Source of the DNA: Phytophthora sp. 'mugwort'
Lineage: Eukaryota; Oomycota; Peronosporomycetes; Peronosporales; Peronosporaceae
Assembly: GCA_033558025.1 (NCBI GenBank)
Contig: JAUCEF010000001.1
Location: forward strand, 2,852,001 to 2,916,000
DNA: 64,000 nucleotides
Direction of reading: 5' to 3'
Both the position numbers and the translations under genes were made by a program. The notes beneath the pieces were generated by a model. That model had not been told where the DNA came from and ran no database searches. It was given only the letters and a program-made list of their open reading frames with translations. Shown piece by piece: positions 11,420 to 22,734 of the stretch (the first letter of the stretch is position 1; every line of letters begins with the position of its first letter).

Positions 11420-11434
11420 GGTTATGAGCCCAAG
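11420..11434 (+). promoter_or_regulatory. Primer-binding site with Gag start codon, type C element
   Basis: GGTTATGAGCCCAAG directly follows the LTR. It is identical to the site in A, B and D elements although the flanking LTRs differ. ATG at 11424-11426 opens the gag frame. Confidence 0.72.
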
Positions 11435-14400
11435 TACCATGTCGTCTGTGCAAGATACCAAGATCTCCATTGACAAGTTCAACGGCGACAACTTCGCCAC
11501 CTGGAACCGCTACATGCGTGGCGTGTTCCTGACCAAGTCGGTATGGAACGTCGTGAACCGGGAGACGACGCCAAGCTTCGCGGACCCGAGGGCCATGGAC
11601 GACTACGTCAAGTCCAGCAACATCGCGTTCGGTCTGATGTTGCTCCACATGGATGCGGACTACCACCATGTGGTCGACGACTGCGAAGAAGCCTGGGTGG
11701 CCTGGACGCGTCTGCGTTCACTCTACGGGGGGTCACAGAAGGCTGGTCGTATCTACCTGAAGCGCCAGCTCTTCAGCATTGAGATGGCAGAAGGCGGCAA
11801 TGTACTTCATCATTGCAACGAAGTCCTCAACATCAGCGCCAAGCTCAGCAGCATCGGCGCCAAGATGGAGGATGAAGACGTGGCAATCTGCCTGTTACGG
11901 AGTCTGCCCAAGAGTTTCGAGAACGTGGTTCTCAACTTGGAGATGAGCAACGCAGAACTGCGCACTCAAGACGTGATCAAGGTGCTCACGAACGAGCACA
12001 TCAAGCGGCAGGGCGAGAAGACTGCTCAGGTGAAGATTGAAGACACTGCAAGGGCCTTTAATGCCGAGCGTGAAAGCCGCCACTGCATTTACTGCGGGAA
12101 ATCGGGACACGTCGTGGACAAGTGCTGGACCAAGCAAAAGGATGACAATCGAGGTGCACGACGTGGCCGGTCTGGTCGCGGTGCGAACAATGTCCAATGG
12201 CGCGACGACAGCGATGATGACTTCATCGCGTTTGCGGTCTCTATGGAGTGTGGTATCTCCAAGACCAACAAGTTTCAAGGCTCATGGGCCATCGACAGTG
12301 GTGCCACGCACCACATCTGCAATGACAAGAATAAGTTTGTCAACATCAAGGCATGCGACGAAGGTGAACTCACTGTCGCAAACGGCAATACTGCCAAGAT
12401 CAAGGGAGTTGGAACGGTCATGCAGCGCGTCACCTTGCCTAATGGTGGCGAACGCGACATCCACGTTCAAGACGCGCTCTACGTACCAAGTATGAACAAG
12501 AATCTGCTTTCGGTACCCCAGATCAACCGAAGCGGACAGTTCAAGGTGGTGTTTGATGGAGCAGAAATGCACATCGCACACAAGACGTCGAAAAAGATCG
12601 TGGCTTCCGCGGACCTGATCGACGGTCTCTACTGGCTCCGGGTGCCAAGTTTCGCTGCGAATTCGGTGACCGATGTATCGATCAACGCGGTCGATCTTCA
12701 TGCACGTATGGGTCACGCACCCAGCGACGTTCTTCGGAAGATGGTCTCAAGTGGCATGGTCACGGGTGCCAAGATGCCGACATCGTCAAAGAACTCAAGC
12801 CAGTGTCGCGGGTGCCAACAAGGAAAAATGGTGCAAAAGCCCTTCCCAAGCACCCCGAACAAGCCCAAGTACAAGCCGTTCGAGTTCCTTCACTTTGATA
12901 TTTGTGGACCCATGGAGGAAGAGTCGCTGGGTGGCAGTCGCTACTTGCTGCTTCTCACGGACGAAGCCAGCAGCTGCATGACGGGATTCTGCTTGCAAGC
13001 CAAGTCGGAAAGCGAAGGCTGCTTGCGTCGCTTCATTACCAAGGTGGAGAAGCAATTCGATGCCAAGGTGAAGTTTGTGCGGCATGATGGAGCCAAAGAG
13101 TTCGCGACCAACTCGCTCAAGACTTTCTACGAAGACCACGGCATCGAAGTCCAGCCCACGGTTCGGTATGCGCACCAAACCAACGCAACTGCTGAGCGCG
13201 CCAACCGAACCATCGTGACTATCGGCCGCAGTATGCTTCACTACGCTGGCTTGGACAAGACGTTCTGGACGGAAGCGGCAATGACGGCAATTTACATCAA
13301 GAATCGTCTGCCGTCTCCGAAGTCGCCCGACAAAACTCCGTTCGAAATCATCTACAAGTCCAAGCCCAACGTCAAGCACATGCGGATCTTCGGGTGCAAG
13401 GCCTATATCTTGACGCCGAAGGAGAAGCGACTCAAGTGGGATCCCAAAGCTCGTGAAGGTATTTTCATGGGTTACGAGGAGCGTTCCAAGGCGTATCGAG
13501 TTTATGACATCGAGGCGGGGCAGGTGCTGATCTCTCGCGATGTCACATTCGATGAGTCAAGCCTTGATGGGGCTGAAGCTATTGGTGATGAAGGAGTCAA
13601 CGAAGTTGCCGACTATTTTGACGAAATGCAAGTCTCCGACAACAGTGGCACAAGGGTGTTCAAGCAGGCGGGGAAGCGGAAATCGCGTCCGGAAAACGAA
13701 GATCGCGCCAATGTTCGGCGCCCACGTCGCACTGTTGGGCTCGAAGAAGCTAGTGCTCCCGACCACTCGGAAGAAGAAAACCAACGTGAATCGTCTACGC
13801 CGCAAGAAGAATCGGAAGACAACGATGAAGACAGCTCGACTTCGCCAATGTTCTGGCGTGCAAGTGCGAATGCGGTGGAAGCAAGTGACAGCGCGGAACC
13901 CAAGACATTTCAAGAAGCTGTGAACGGTCCAGACGAAGCTCATTGGCGCAAGGCAATTCGCGCTGAACTCAAGTCAATGCGGCTTCGAGGTGTTTTCCGT
14001 GCGGCGAAACTGCCTAACAATCAGCGCGCAGTCGGTACCTAGTGGGTCTTCAAGATCAAGCGCAATGCTGACGGATCCATCGAAAAATTCAAGGCTCGAC
14101 TCGTCGCGAAAGGCTTCGTGCAGAAGTATGGGATCGACTACACCGAGACGTTTTCGCCCGTGATCAAGTACGTGACGCTGCGAATGATCATCGCGATCGC
14201 CAAGTACTACGGATGGCCGATCGACCAACTCGACGTGGTCACCGCGTTCCTGTACGGTTTGATGAAGGAAAAGGTGTTTTGCAGTGTGCCTGAAGGCGTG
14301 GAACTGGACGATGGTTTCGACTGCGTGGAGTTGCTCAAGGCGATCTACGGGCTGAAACAAGCTTCACGAGTTTGGAACGAGACCTTCGACGAGCATGTGC

Positions 14401-15442
14401 GCTCCATCGGTTTTCGTGTATCAAGCTACGACCCCTGCCTCTACATCAAGGTCATCGGCGGTGAATGCGTTCTGCTGTTGGTCTACATGGACGACGTGTT
14501 GGTGACCGGGAGCTCGGCAACATTGATTGAAGAAGTCAAGCGCCAACTCAAGTCGCGGTTTGAGATGACAGTGGCAAGTGTTCCTTCATCCTGGGGATCG
14601 AAGTGGTCGACAAGGCGGATGGCAGTGTCACCTTAAGTCAAGCTCGGTATATCAACGACATCCTGGAGCGCTTTGGCATGCAAGACTGCAAACCTGCTGC
14701 AAGTCCGGTCGACATCAGCATGAAGCTGGTCTCAAGCGACTCCACAACCAGGTTGGACGCGCCATTTCGCGAGGCTGTCGGTGCACTTACGCACTTGATG
14801 ACATCGACTCGCCCGGACATTGCGTTCGCTGTTGGCTATGTATCGCGCTTTATGGAGAACCCGCAAGTGGAACATTGGATTGCAGTCAAGCGCATTTTTC
14901 GCTACCTACAAAGTACCAAGTGGCACGGAATTCGCTTTTTGCCAGGCAAGGACGTCGACTTTCAAGGCTTTTCGGACGCCGACTGGGCAGGTGATTTAAG
15001 CAATCGCAAGTCAACGTCAGGCTATCTGTTCCAAGTTGTCGGCGGATCAGTGTCGTGGGGTTCTAAGAAGCAGTCAAGCGTATCGCTCTCGACAAGTGAG
15101 GCCGAGTACATTGCACTGAGCTTGGCCATCCAAGAAGGCAAGTGGGTGCACAAGTTGCTGTGCGAGATCCTAGCTGCTGCAGGCGGAGCCACGCCGGAGT
15201 TGAAGATTTTCGAAGACAACCAGTCGTGCATCAAGATGACCAAGAACCCAGTGAACCATGGCCGCGCCAAGCATATCGACATCAAGTACCATCACATCCG
15301 TGATGAAGTCAAGCGCGGAGAAGTGATCGTCGAATACTGCGAGACTACGACCATGCTGGCCGACATCTTGACCAAGGGACTCGCCGGACCACGCCACAAG
15401 GACTTGACGGCGGCGCTCGGCGTTCACGCGTGTTCGCATTGA
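11424..15442 (+). pseudogene. Copia Gag-Pol with amber codon and frameshift (type C)
   Basis: The frame is open from 11424 through Gag, the knuckle [14 protein letters not shown], protease DSGAT, integrase ([22 protein letters not shown]) to a TAG at 14040-14042, where relatives have AAG followed by TGG. The same frame continues through the reverse transcriptase, with YMDD at about 14488, until four bases (one copy of a TGAC repeat) are missing near 14568. It resumes from about 14580 in a new frame through RNase H to TGA at 15440-15442. The product would be a truncated Gag-protease-integrase protein unless the amber codon is read through. Confidence 0.93.
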
Positions 15443-15449
15443 GGGGGCG

Positions 15450-15811
15450 TGTTGCAGGGTAACTTCCTTGGTACAGTGTACCAGTCCAAGTTACCCGAAC
15501 CGGTTAACCGGACCGGTCCGGTCCAATGCTCCCTCGCCATGATTACGCCACGGTGATTACGCCACTCATGATTGGACGAGTAGGATGATTGGACGAGTAC
15601 GGAATGATGGTGATTGGATGCACCAATTGATTGGATGCATAGTTGCATGTCTATGTAGTATACCAGGTAGGCAGGCAAAGTAAGCTCCGATAAATCAATC
15701 ACTTCTGAATTTCCATTCAACCTCTCAAGCCTCCTTCCTCGCCTCGCCTCAAGCCTCGGCGGTGTCCAAGACCCCTACGTCAAGTTCAAGACCCAACGTA
15801 ACCTTTCTTCA
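15450..15811 (+). repeat. Type C LTR (3')
   Basis: 362 bp, matching the left LTR except for GA/AG near position 15789. It is preceded by the purine tract GAGGGGGCG and followed by the CGAGC duplication. Confidence 0.95.
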
Positions 15812-18058
15812 CGAGCTATCCGAACTATCGTCACGATCGGCCGCAGCATGCTGCATCACGCTAAGCTGGACAAGTGTTTCTGGGCTGAGGCGGCGATGAC
15901 TGCCATCTACGTGAAGAATCGTCTGCCGTCACCCAAGATCGAGCACAAGACTCCGTTCGAGATCGTTTACAACTCCAAGCCGAGTGTGAAGCACATGCGT
16001 GTGTTCGGCTGTCGGACGTACATTCTGACTCCGAAGGAGAAGCGGCTCAAGTGGGATCCCAAGGCTCGCGCTGGACTGTTCCTGGGTTACGAAGAAGTGT
16101 CCAAGGCGTATCGACTTTATGACATCGAGGCGGGGCAGGTGGTTATCAGTCGCGATGTCAACTTCGATGAATCAACCTTTGGATGTTCACCGACGATTTC
16201 CGATGAAGATGCCGACGACCTGGACTTCGACTCGCTCGACATCGACAATGATGGTTTCCGCCAGACGGAGTACACGCAGGCAGGGAAGCGCAAGAGCCGC
16301 CCGAGTGACGAAGATGAAGCTGTCAGAAGACCGCGCGCTGTGCGTCATCGACCTGGACTGGAAGAAGCAAGTGCACCGAACGACTCCCCTTCGCACCGAA
16401 CAGACGCAGATGAAGAAGAAAAGTCTGGAGACCAAGATGAAGAATCGACTCCATCTGTGTTTTGGCGTGCAAGTGCCAACGCGGTCGAAGCAGCCGTGGA
16501 CTTATCGGAGCCGTCGACATTCCAAGAAGCGGTCAACGGCCCGGACCAACTGCACTGGCGCAAGGCGATTCGTGCTGAGTTAAAGTCGATGCGACTTCGT
16601 GGTGTGTTTCGTGCTGCCAAGTTGCCCAGCGGACAACGCGCCATCGGTACCAAGTGGGTGTTCAAGATTAAGCGCAAAGCCGACGGATCGATCGAGAAGT
16701 ACAAGGCGCGCCTGGTGGCCAAGGGTTTCAAGCAAAAGTACGGCATCGACTACACCGAGACGTTCTCGCCCGTGGTCAAGTACGTGACGCTGCGCATGAT
16801 CATCGCGATTACCAAGTATTTTGACTGGCCCCTCGACCAACTCAACGTGGTGACAGCTTTCCTGTACGGGATAATGAAAGAACTGGTGTTCTGCGCGGTC
16901 CCCGAAGGTGTTGATCTCGACGGTGACTTCGACTGCCTGGAATTGGTGAAGGCGATCTACGGTCTCAAGCAAGCTTCGCGCGTGTGGAACGAGACCTTCG
17001 ACGAGTTCGTGTGCTCCATCGGCTTTCAAGTATCGGCGTTCGACCCGTGCCTCTACATCAAGATCGTTGACGGTCACTGCGTGCTAGTGCTGGTCTACGT
17101 GGATGACGTGCTGATTACCGGAAGTTCACCCGAACTGATCTCACGCACGAAGACCGACCTCAAGACACGCTTCGAGATGACCGACAGCGGCAAGTGCGCG
17201 TTCGTTCTTGGGATCGAATTGGTGGACGGCCCGGACGGCAGCGTGACGATGTGTCAGCGCCGCTATGTGGATGACATTCTCAAGCGTTTTGGTATGGACG
17301 AGTGCAAGGCCGTGGTGAGTCCCGTCGACATAAGCACTCGACTGATTTCAAGTGACGCAGCGACCAAGGTGAACGCTCCGTTTCGCGAAGCTGTTGGTGC
17401 TCTGATGCACTTGATGACTGCCACGCGCCCGGACATCGCGTACGCCGTTGGCTATGCGTCGCGCTTCATGGAGAACCCTCAAGAAGAACACTGGGTTGCG
17501 GTCAAGCGTATCTTTCGCTACCTGCAAGGCACCAAGACGCATGGGATCTGCTTCAAGCCGGGTGACAACATCGACTTTCGCGGGTACTCGGACGCGGACT
17601 GGGCTGGCGACCTCGCGGACCGCAAGTCGACTTCCGGCTACACGTTCATGCTAATGGGTGCACCAGTGAGCTGGGGAAGCAAGAAGCAGTCAAGTGTTTC
17701 GCTGTCTACGAGTGAGGCGGAGTACATCGCACTCAGTCTGGCGATCCAAGAGGGCAAGTGGATTCATCGCCTGCTGCGCGAGATTCTGGCGGCCGCTAAT
17801 GAGACTGGACCCGAGCTCATGATCCGCGAAGACAACCAGTCGTGCATCAAGATGACGAAGAACCCAGTAAACCACGGTCGCGCCAAGCACATCGACATCA
17901 AGTACCACCACATCCGCGATGAAGTGAAGCGCGGCGAAGTCAAGCTCGAGTACTGCGAGACTTCTATCATGCTGGCGGACATCATGACCAAGGCACTGCC
18001 AGGACCGCGCCACATGGATCTGAGGGCGTCCCTCGGAATCCACGCGTGTTCGCATTGA
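15812..18058 (+). pseudogene. Copia Pol, 3' part: integrase end, RT, RNase H (element K, right piece)
   Basis: The frame continues K from the CGAGC duplication through the integrase C-terminal region, an acidic linker (about 16190-16450), the reverse transcriptase with YVDD and RNase H to TGA at 18056-18058. No lesion was seen in this piece; K as a whole is dead because of the two frameshifts in its left piece. Up to about 17960 the sequence is closest to J and B, but the last 100 bases match type A elements (for example DIMTKALPGPRHMDL), as does the first half of the LTR that follows. Confidence 0.9.
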
Positions 18059-18065
18059 GGGGGCG

Positions 18066-18404
18066 TATTGAGGTTGCCAGGTTTTGGTACTGTGTACCAG
18101 TAACCGGTTAACCCGAACCGGTCCAACACGATCCCGCGATGTTTACGGTACGTTGTTTACGCAACCATGATTAGACGAGTAGGATGATTGGACGAGTGCG
18201 GAGTGTTGGTGATTGGATGCACCAAATGATTGGATGCAGGGCTGCATATCTATGTAGTAGACTAGGTAGTGTAAGCTCCGATAAATCAATCACTTTCGAA
18301 TCTTCATTCTACCCCTCAAGTGCCTTCGCTCCGGTCCCGCCGTCTGCGACGTCCCTCCCTCCGCTTCGTACAAGCTTCGTGTCCAAGATCCATACCTTTC
18401 ATCA
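18066..18404 (+). repeat. Mosaic A/B LTR (3' LTR of element K)
   Basis: The first two thirds (to the Inr at about 18290) follow type A. From the motif CATTCTACCCCTCAAGTGCC to the end ACCTTTCATCA the sequence is type B. The element's own 5' LTR is pure type B. The five bases after the LTR (CGTTC) are part of the interrupted Gag-Pol of element H. Confidence 0.88.
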
Positions 18405-19481
18405 CGTTCTTAATCTCGATCTCGCGCTCGTCGCCGTTAGGCAGGACCACTCTTTCCACGATGGTCCCCACACCCTTGATGGCAGCCTTGTTGCCATCGG
18501 CCACCGAAAGTTCGCCTTCATTTCGCTCGATCAAATTGGCGAACTTGGACTTGTCGTTGCAAATATGGTGCGTGGCACCGCTGTCAACCGCCCACATCCC
18601 GGACACATTCTTGTCCGTCGAAACTCCACATTCCAGGGAAACCGCGAACGCCACTCGATCGTAGTCGTTGTCGTAGCCGTCGCTGTCGTTTCTCCACTGG
18701 ATGTTGTTGGCCCCGCGTCCACGGCCGTTGCCGCCGCGTCTTGGCCCTCGGTTCTCGTCCTTCTGCTTGGTCCAGCACTTGTCAATGACATGCCCCAATT
18801 TACCGCAGTACGTGCATTGGCGAGGCTCACGGTCGGTGTTGAACGCCTTGGCCGCGTTCTCAGTCTTCACCGTCGCCGTCTTCTCGCCTTGTCGCTTGAT
18901 GTGCTCGTTCGTGAGCACCTTCACAACGTCTTGCGACCGCAGCTCTGCATTGCTCATCTCCAAGTTCAGCACGACGTTCTCGTAGCTCTTGGGGAGACTG
19001 CGCAGCAAGCAGATCGCCACGTCCTCGTCCTCCATCTTGGCGCCGATGCTGCTAAGCTTGGCGCTGATGTTCAGGACTTCGTTGCAATGGTGCAAGACAT
19101 TGCCGCCTTCCGACATCTCCATGCTGAAGACTTGGCGCTTCAGGTAGATGCGACCAGCCTTCTGCGATCCACCGTAAGCGTCTTCAAGCGCGTCAACGCG
19201 ACCCAGGCTTCCTCGCAGTCATCGACCACGTGATGGTAGTCAGCGTCCATGTGGAGCAACATCAGTCCGAAAGCGATGTTGCTCGACTTGACGTAGTCGT
19301 CCTTGGCCCGGGAGTCCGTGAAGCTTGGCGTCGTCTCCCGATTCACCACATGCCACGTCGACTTGGTCAGGAACACGCCACGCATGTAGCGGTTCCACGT
19401 CGCGTAGTTGTCTCCGTTGAGCTTGTCGATGGAGACCTTGGTCGAGACGTCTTGGGCAGAGGACATGGTGCTTGGGCTCAT
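18405..19481 (-). pseudogene. Copia Gag and protease, frameshifted (element H)
   Basis: The frame starts at the ATG at 19481-19479 in the primer-binding site. Gag runs to about 19175, where one base is missing in the codons for LKTLYGG, and the frame changes. The rest of Gag, the knuckle and protease DSGAT read to EIEIKN, where K's 3' LTR cuts it at 18405. The same one-base loss is present in element G at about 26507. The 3' half of H should lie left of the window. Confidence 0.88.
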
Positions 19482-19485
19482 AACC
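19471..19485 (-). promoter_or_regulatory. Primer-binding site with Gag start codon, element H
   Basis: The minus strand reads GGTTATGAGCCCAAG after a type A LTR end TTTATCA. The ATG at 19481-19479 opens Gag. Confidence 0.7.
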
Positions 19486-19828
19486 TGATAAAGGTGTTGA
19501 GGTCTTGAAGCGAAGCTTGGACGGAGCGGAGGGAGTTCTGCACTTGGGTGCGAGGACCGGAGTGAAGACCACTTGAGCTGAAGAAGGAAGATTCGAAAGT
19601 GATTGATTTATCGGAGCTTACACTACCTAGTCTACCACATAGATATGCAGCCCTGCATCCAATCATTTGGTGCATCCAATCACCAACACTCCGCACTCGT
19701 CCAATCATCCTACTCGTCTAATCATCGGTTGCGTAAACAACGTACCGTAAACATCGCGGGATCGTGTTGGACCGGTTCGGGTTAACCGGTTACTGGCACA
19801 CAGTACCAAAACCCGGCAACCCTTATTA
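19486..19828 (-). repeat. Type A LTR (5' LTR of element H)
   Basis: 343 bp, nearly identical to 3422-3764. On its strand it begins TAATAAGGG, close to TATTAAGGG of A1. GACTG (19829-19833) follows and belongs to element L; it is probably H's target duplication. Confidence 0.9.
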
Positions 19829-20233
19829 GACTGGAGCGTGACCCATACGCGCGTGCAAATCGACCGTCCTTCCACTTGTCGCCGCATTTGCCGATCGTTG
19901 AGGTGTGCGAAGCCAGTAGAGTCCATCCACGAGATCCGCCGTCGCCACCACTTGATTCGAGTCCTTGCGCGAAACGTGCATCTCAGTGCCGTCAAATATC
20001 ACTTGGAACTTGCCATGCTTGTTTATCTGCGGCACTGAAAGCAGATTCTTGCTCATATTTGGCACGTAAAGCGCGTTCTTGATCTCGATCTCGCGCTCGT
20101 CGCCGTTGGGCAGAACTACTCGTTCGATGATAGTTCCCACACCCTTAATCTCGGCCTTGTTTCCGTCCGCTACCGATAGTTCGCCTTCGTCTTACTCATT
20201 CAGCGTGGCGAACTTGGTCTTGTCATTGCAAAT
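19829..20233 (-). pseudogene. Copia Pol remnant: protease to integrase zinc region (element L)
   Basis: A 405-bp fragment encoding the end of the protease domain ([15 protein letters not shown]) through HARMGHAPV at the start of the integrase. It contains a TAA stop upstream of its readable part (about 20191), where relatives have sense codons. It is bounded by H's 5' LTR on the left and by D1's 5' LTR on the right, so it is older than both insertions. Confidence 0.85.
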
Positions 20234-20587
20234 TGTTGTCAAGGAGACGTCTCGACCAGCTGCTGTGTACCGGTAGGATACCGGTATGACCTTCACTCAG
20301 TGGCACCGCAATCATCCTGTGATTACGAGACGAAGATTACGTCACGGTGTTTATGGGACGGTGTTTACGCCACGGACGATTACGCCATGGGTGGGTACAA
20401 GATTGTGGGTACATGATGGGCTCTACGTGGCACTCCCTGATTGGCTGAAGTAACTCAGTATCCAGTAGAGAATCCAGTAGAGTGTACCCAGTAGGTAGAA
20501 CTGTAGGCTCAGAGGTAGCAAGGAGTTTGCGAACTAAGGACCTAAATCAATCACTTTGCATTTTGCCATCAAGTGACCAAGCCTTTT
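20234..20587 (+). repeat. Type D LTR (5' LTR of element D1)
   Basis: 354 bp starting TGTTGTCAAGG and ending AAGCCTTTT, followed directly by the primer-binding site. The sequence is unrelated to A/B/C except for ACCGGTA motifs and the core AAATCAATCACTTT. D LTRs recur at 30581, 34558 and 38989. Confidence 0.9.
20551..20566 (+). promoter_or_regulatory. Inr plus FPR core promoter in type D LTR
   Basis: TCACTTT (20551-20557) matches YCAYTYY and ATTTTGC (20560-20566) matches MWTTTNC. The predicted start lies only about 35 bases before the end of the LTR, so R plus U5 would be very short. The same module lies at 30888-30903 in element D2. Confidence 0.62.
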
Positions 20588-20602
20588 GGTTATGAGCCCA
20601 AG
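20588..20602 (+). promoter_or_regulatory. Primer-binding site with Gag start codon, element D1
   Basis: GGTTATGAGCCCAAG follows the LTR and is identical to that of the A, B and C types. ATG at 20592-20594 is the first ATG after the predicted transcription start. Confidence 0.72.
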
Positions 20603-22384
20603 CCCCGTCTTCCCTGACCAAGACCCCGACTACGCCTTCGCCATGGAAGCCACTTCGACTACGACCGCCCGCATCAACAAGTTCGACGGAACTAACTTCC
20701 ACACGTGGAAGTTCAAGATGCAGATGGTGCTCGAGGAGCGCGTACTGTGGGAAGTGACAAGTGGGGAAGTGAAGCTGGAGCACTGCCAGACTGCGGCGGA
20801 TCAAGCGCTCTTTCGGAAGAAGTCGCGCAAGGCGCTGGCGATGATCTGTCTCGCGATGGAGGATTCGCAGCTGCCGCTGGTTCGCTCGGCGAGTGGCGCG
20901 CATGATGCATGGTCAAGACTGGAAGGACACTTCGAGAAGAAGAGTCTGGTTAACAAGCTCTTTCTTCGTCGACGTTTCTTCACGACGATGATGGAAGAAG
21001 GTGATGATGTGCTGGAGCACATCAACAAGATCAAGACGCTGGCGGAGCAGCTCGACGCAGTGGGCGCTCCGGTCAGCGAGGACGACTTGGTGATCACACT
21101 TTTGGGAAGTCTGAGCGAGTCGTACCAGTTCCTGATCACGGCGTTGGAGTCGAGAGCCGACTCACTGTCGTGGGAACTCGTGACGTCTCGGCTGCTGCAT
21201 GAGGACATGAAGCGCAAGGAACAAGGTGGCGGTACGGACGGCACCGCGCACGGTCAAGGTCAAGCGTTCATGACAAGCGACAACAAGCGCAAGGGTCGGC
21301 AGGCGCAGAAGACTAGTACCTGTCACTACTGTGGCGAGCAGGGACATTGGATCGCCAAGTGTCCGGTGCGAATCCGCGAGAACGCGGAGCGGCAGAGGCC
21401 GCAACGAGCGAATATCGCGCAGAGTGAAGACGACTTTGGCGACTTCCTCTTCTCGGTTGGTGGTAACACGGGTGCCTCCAAGTCGAATGGAGTGTGGCTG
21501 GTCGACTCGGGTGCGACGCAGCACATGACGTACTCGAAGGAGTACATGAAGAACTACAAGAAGATCTCTCCGGTGGACGTGCATCTCGCGGACGACGGTG
21601 TGGTTCAGGCTGTGGGGACCGGCGACATTGTGATGTCGATGAAGACCCCGCGCGGCATGAAGAAGGGTGTACTCACGAACGTGTGGCACATTCCGAAGCT
21701 GTCGCGCAACCTGTTTTCGGTTGGTCGGTTCACTAAGGACGTCGGGCCAGTTATCTTCGAGAGCGACGGGTGCTTCGCTGAAACGAAGAGTCTCAAGTGG
21801 AAGCTCGGCGCTCGTGAGGGCAAAGGACTGTTCAAGCTGTGCATGACTCCGATGATGCCTGACGAGGCCAATGCGGCAAGTTCGAAGGATCGCCAAGGGG
21901 ACACCACGTCGTACCTCTGGCACCTTCGACTTGGTCACTTTGACCATGGCGGTCTAGACGCCATCGTCAAGAAGGACTACGGTGTTGGTATCGACATGGC
22001 GTCGGTGAAGCAGTGGGAGCTGTGCGACGGATGCTCACTCGGCAAACAAACGCGAGTGAGCTACATGAAGACGTCGCCAAACCGTGCGAAGCAAGTGCTG
22101 GAAGTCGTACACAGTGATGTATGCGGTCCCATGCAGACGCCGACCTTTGGTGGCAAGCGCTATTTTGTCACGTTCATTGACGACAAGTCGCACTTCTGTG
22201 TGGTGTACTTGCTGCGGAACAAGTCCGAGGTGGCTGCCAAATTCGCTAAGTTTGTGGCGTTTGCTGAAACTCAGACTGGCAAGCGCGTGAAAATGCTGCG
22301 GAGCGACAACGCCGGCGAGTACACTTCGGGTGAGATGGCCAAGTTCTGTGCGGACCGTGGTATCATGCAGAAGTTCACGCCGCC
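20592..22384 (+). CDS. Copia Gag-protease-integrase, truncated (element D1)
   Basis: An open frame of about 597 residues. It has a copia Gag (NFHTWKFKMQMVLEER), the knuckle CHYCGEQGHWIAKC, protease DSGAT, the integrase zinc region (LRLGHFDHG, CDGCSLGK) and the first part of the integrase core (SDVCGPM, RSDNAGEY). It ends at FTPP, where a type A LTR in opposite orientation interrupts it at 22385. Unlike D2 and D3 it has a sense codon (AAG) where those copies carry a TAG, so D1 is the least damaged D copy here. The 3' half was not found in the window. Confidence 0.92.
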
Positions 22385-22727
22385 TGATAAAGGTGTTGAG
22401 GTCTTGACGCGAGGCTTAGGTTGAGCGGAGGGAGTTCTGCACTTGGGTGCGAGGACCGGAGTGAAGACCACTTGAGCTGAAGAAGGAAGATTCGAAAGTG
22501 ATTGATTTATCGGAGCTTACACTACCTAGTCTACCACATAGATATGCAGCCCTGCATCCAATCATTTGGTGCATCCAATCACCAACACTCCGCACTCGTC
22601 CAATCATCCTACTCGTCTAATCATCGGTTGCGTAAACAACGTACCGTAAACATCGCGGGATCGTGTTGGACCGGTTCGGGTTAACTGGTTACTGGTACAC
22701 AGTACCAAAACCCGGCAACCGTCAATA
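22385..22727 (-). repeat. Type A LTR (left LTR of the G/F complex)
   Basis: 343 bp, reading TATTGACGG to TTTATCA on the minus strand. It is followed on the right by the inverted purine tract and the stop codon of G's pol. Its left flank is the interrupted frame of D1. The five bases on its two sides do not match those flanking 26817-27160, so these two LTRs are not a simple pair. Confidence 0.92.
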
Positions 22728-22734
22728 CGCCCCC

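Larger units (their letters stand above)
11058..15811 (+). mobile_element. Nearly complete Ty1/copia element, type C
   Basis: This 4754-bp element has two 362-bp LTRs (11058-11419 and 15450-15811), a primer-binding site, a gag-pol region, a purine tract at 15439-15449 and a CGAGC target duplication. It is inserted in the integrase region of element K. By eye the two LTRs differ only by a swapped AG/GA near their ends, so insertion was recent. Even so its pol carries an amber codon and a 4-base deletion. It is more diverged in protein than the A/B elements are from each other, for example YMDD instead of YVDD in the reverse transcriptase. Confidence 0.95.

Noticed and set aside
11058..15811. 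CRISPR-like or phage-type arrays in the repeat-rich half
   Set aside because: All repeats are LTRs or coding copies of copia elements; no short regularly spaced repeats were found.
20192..20210. Shared string ATTCAGCGTGG near 20197 and 39817, as possible original flank of element M
   Set aside because: Eleven bases only; the surrounding sequences are unrelated, so chance is likely.
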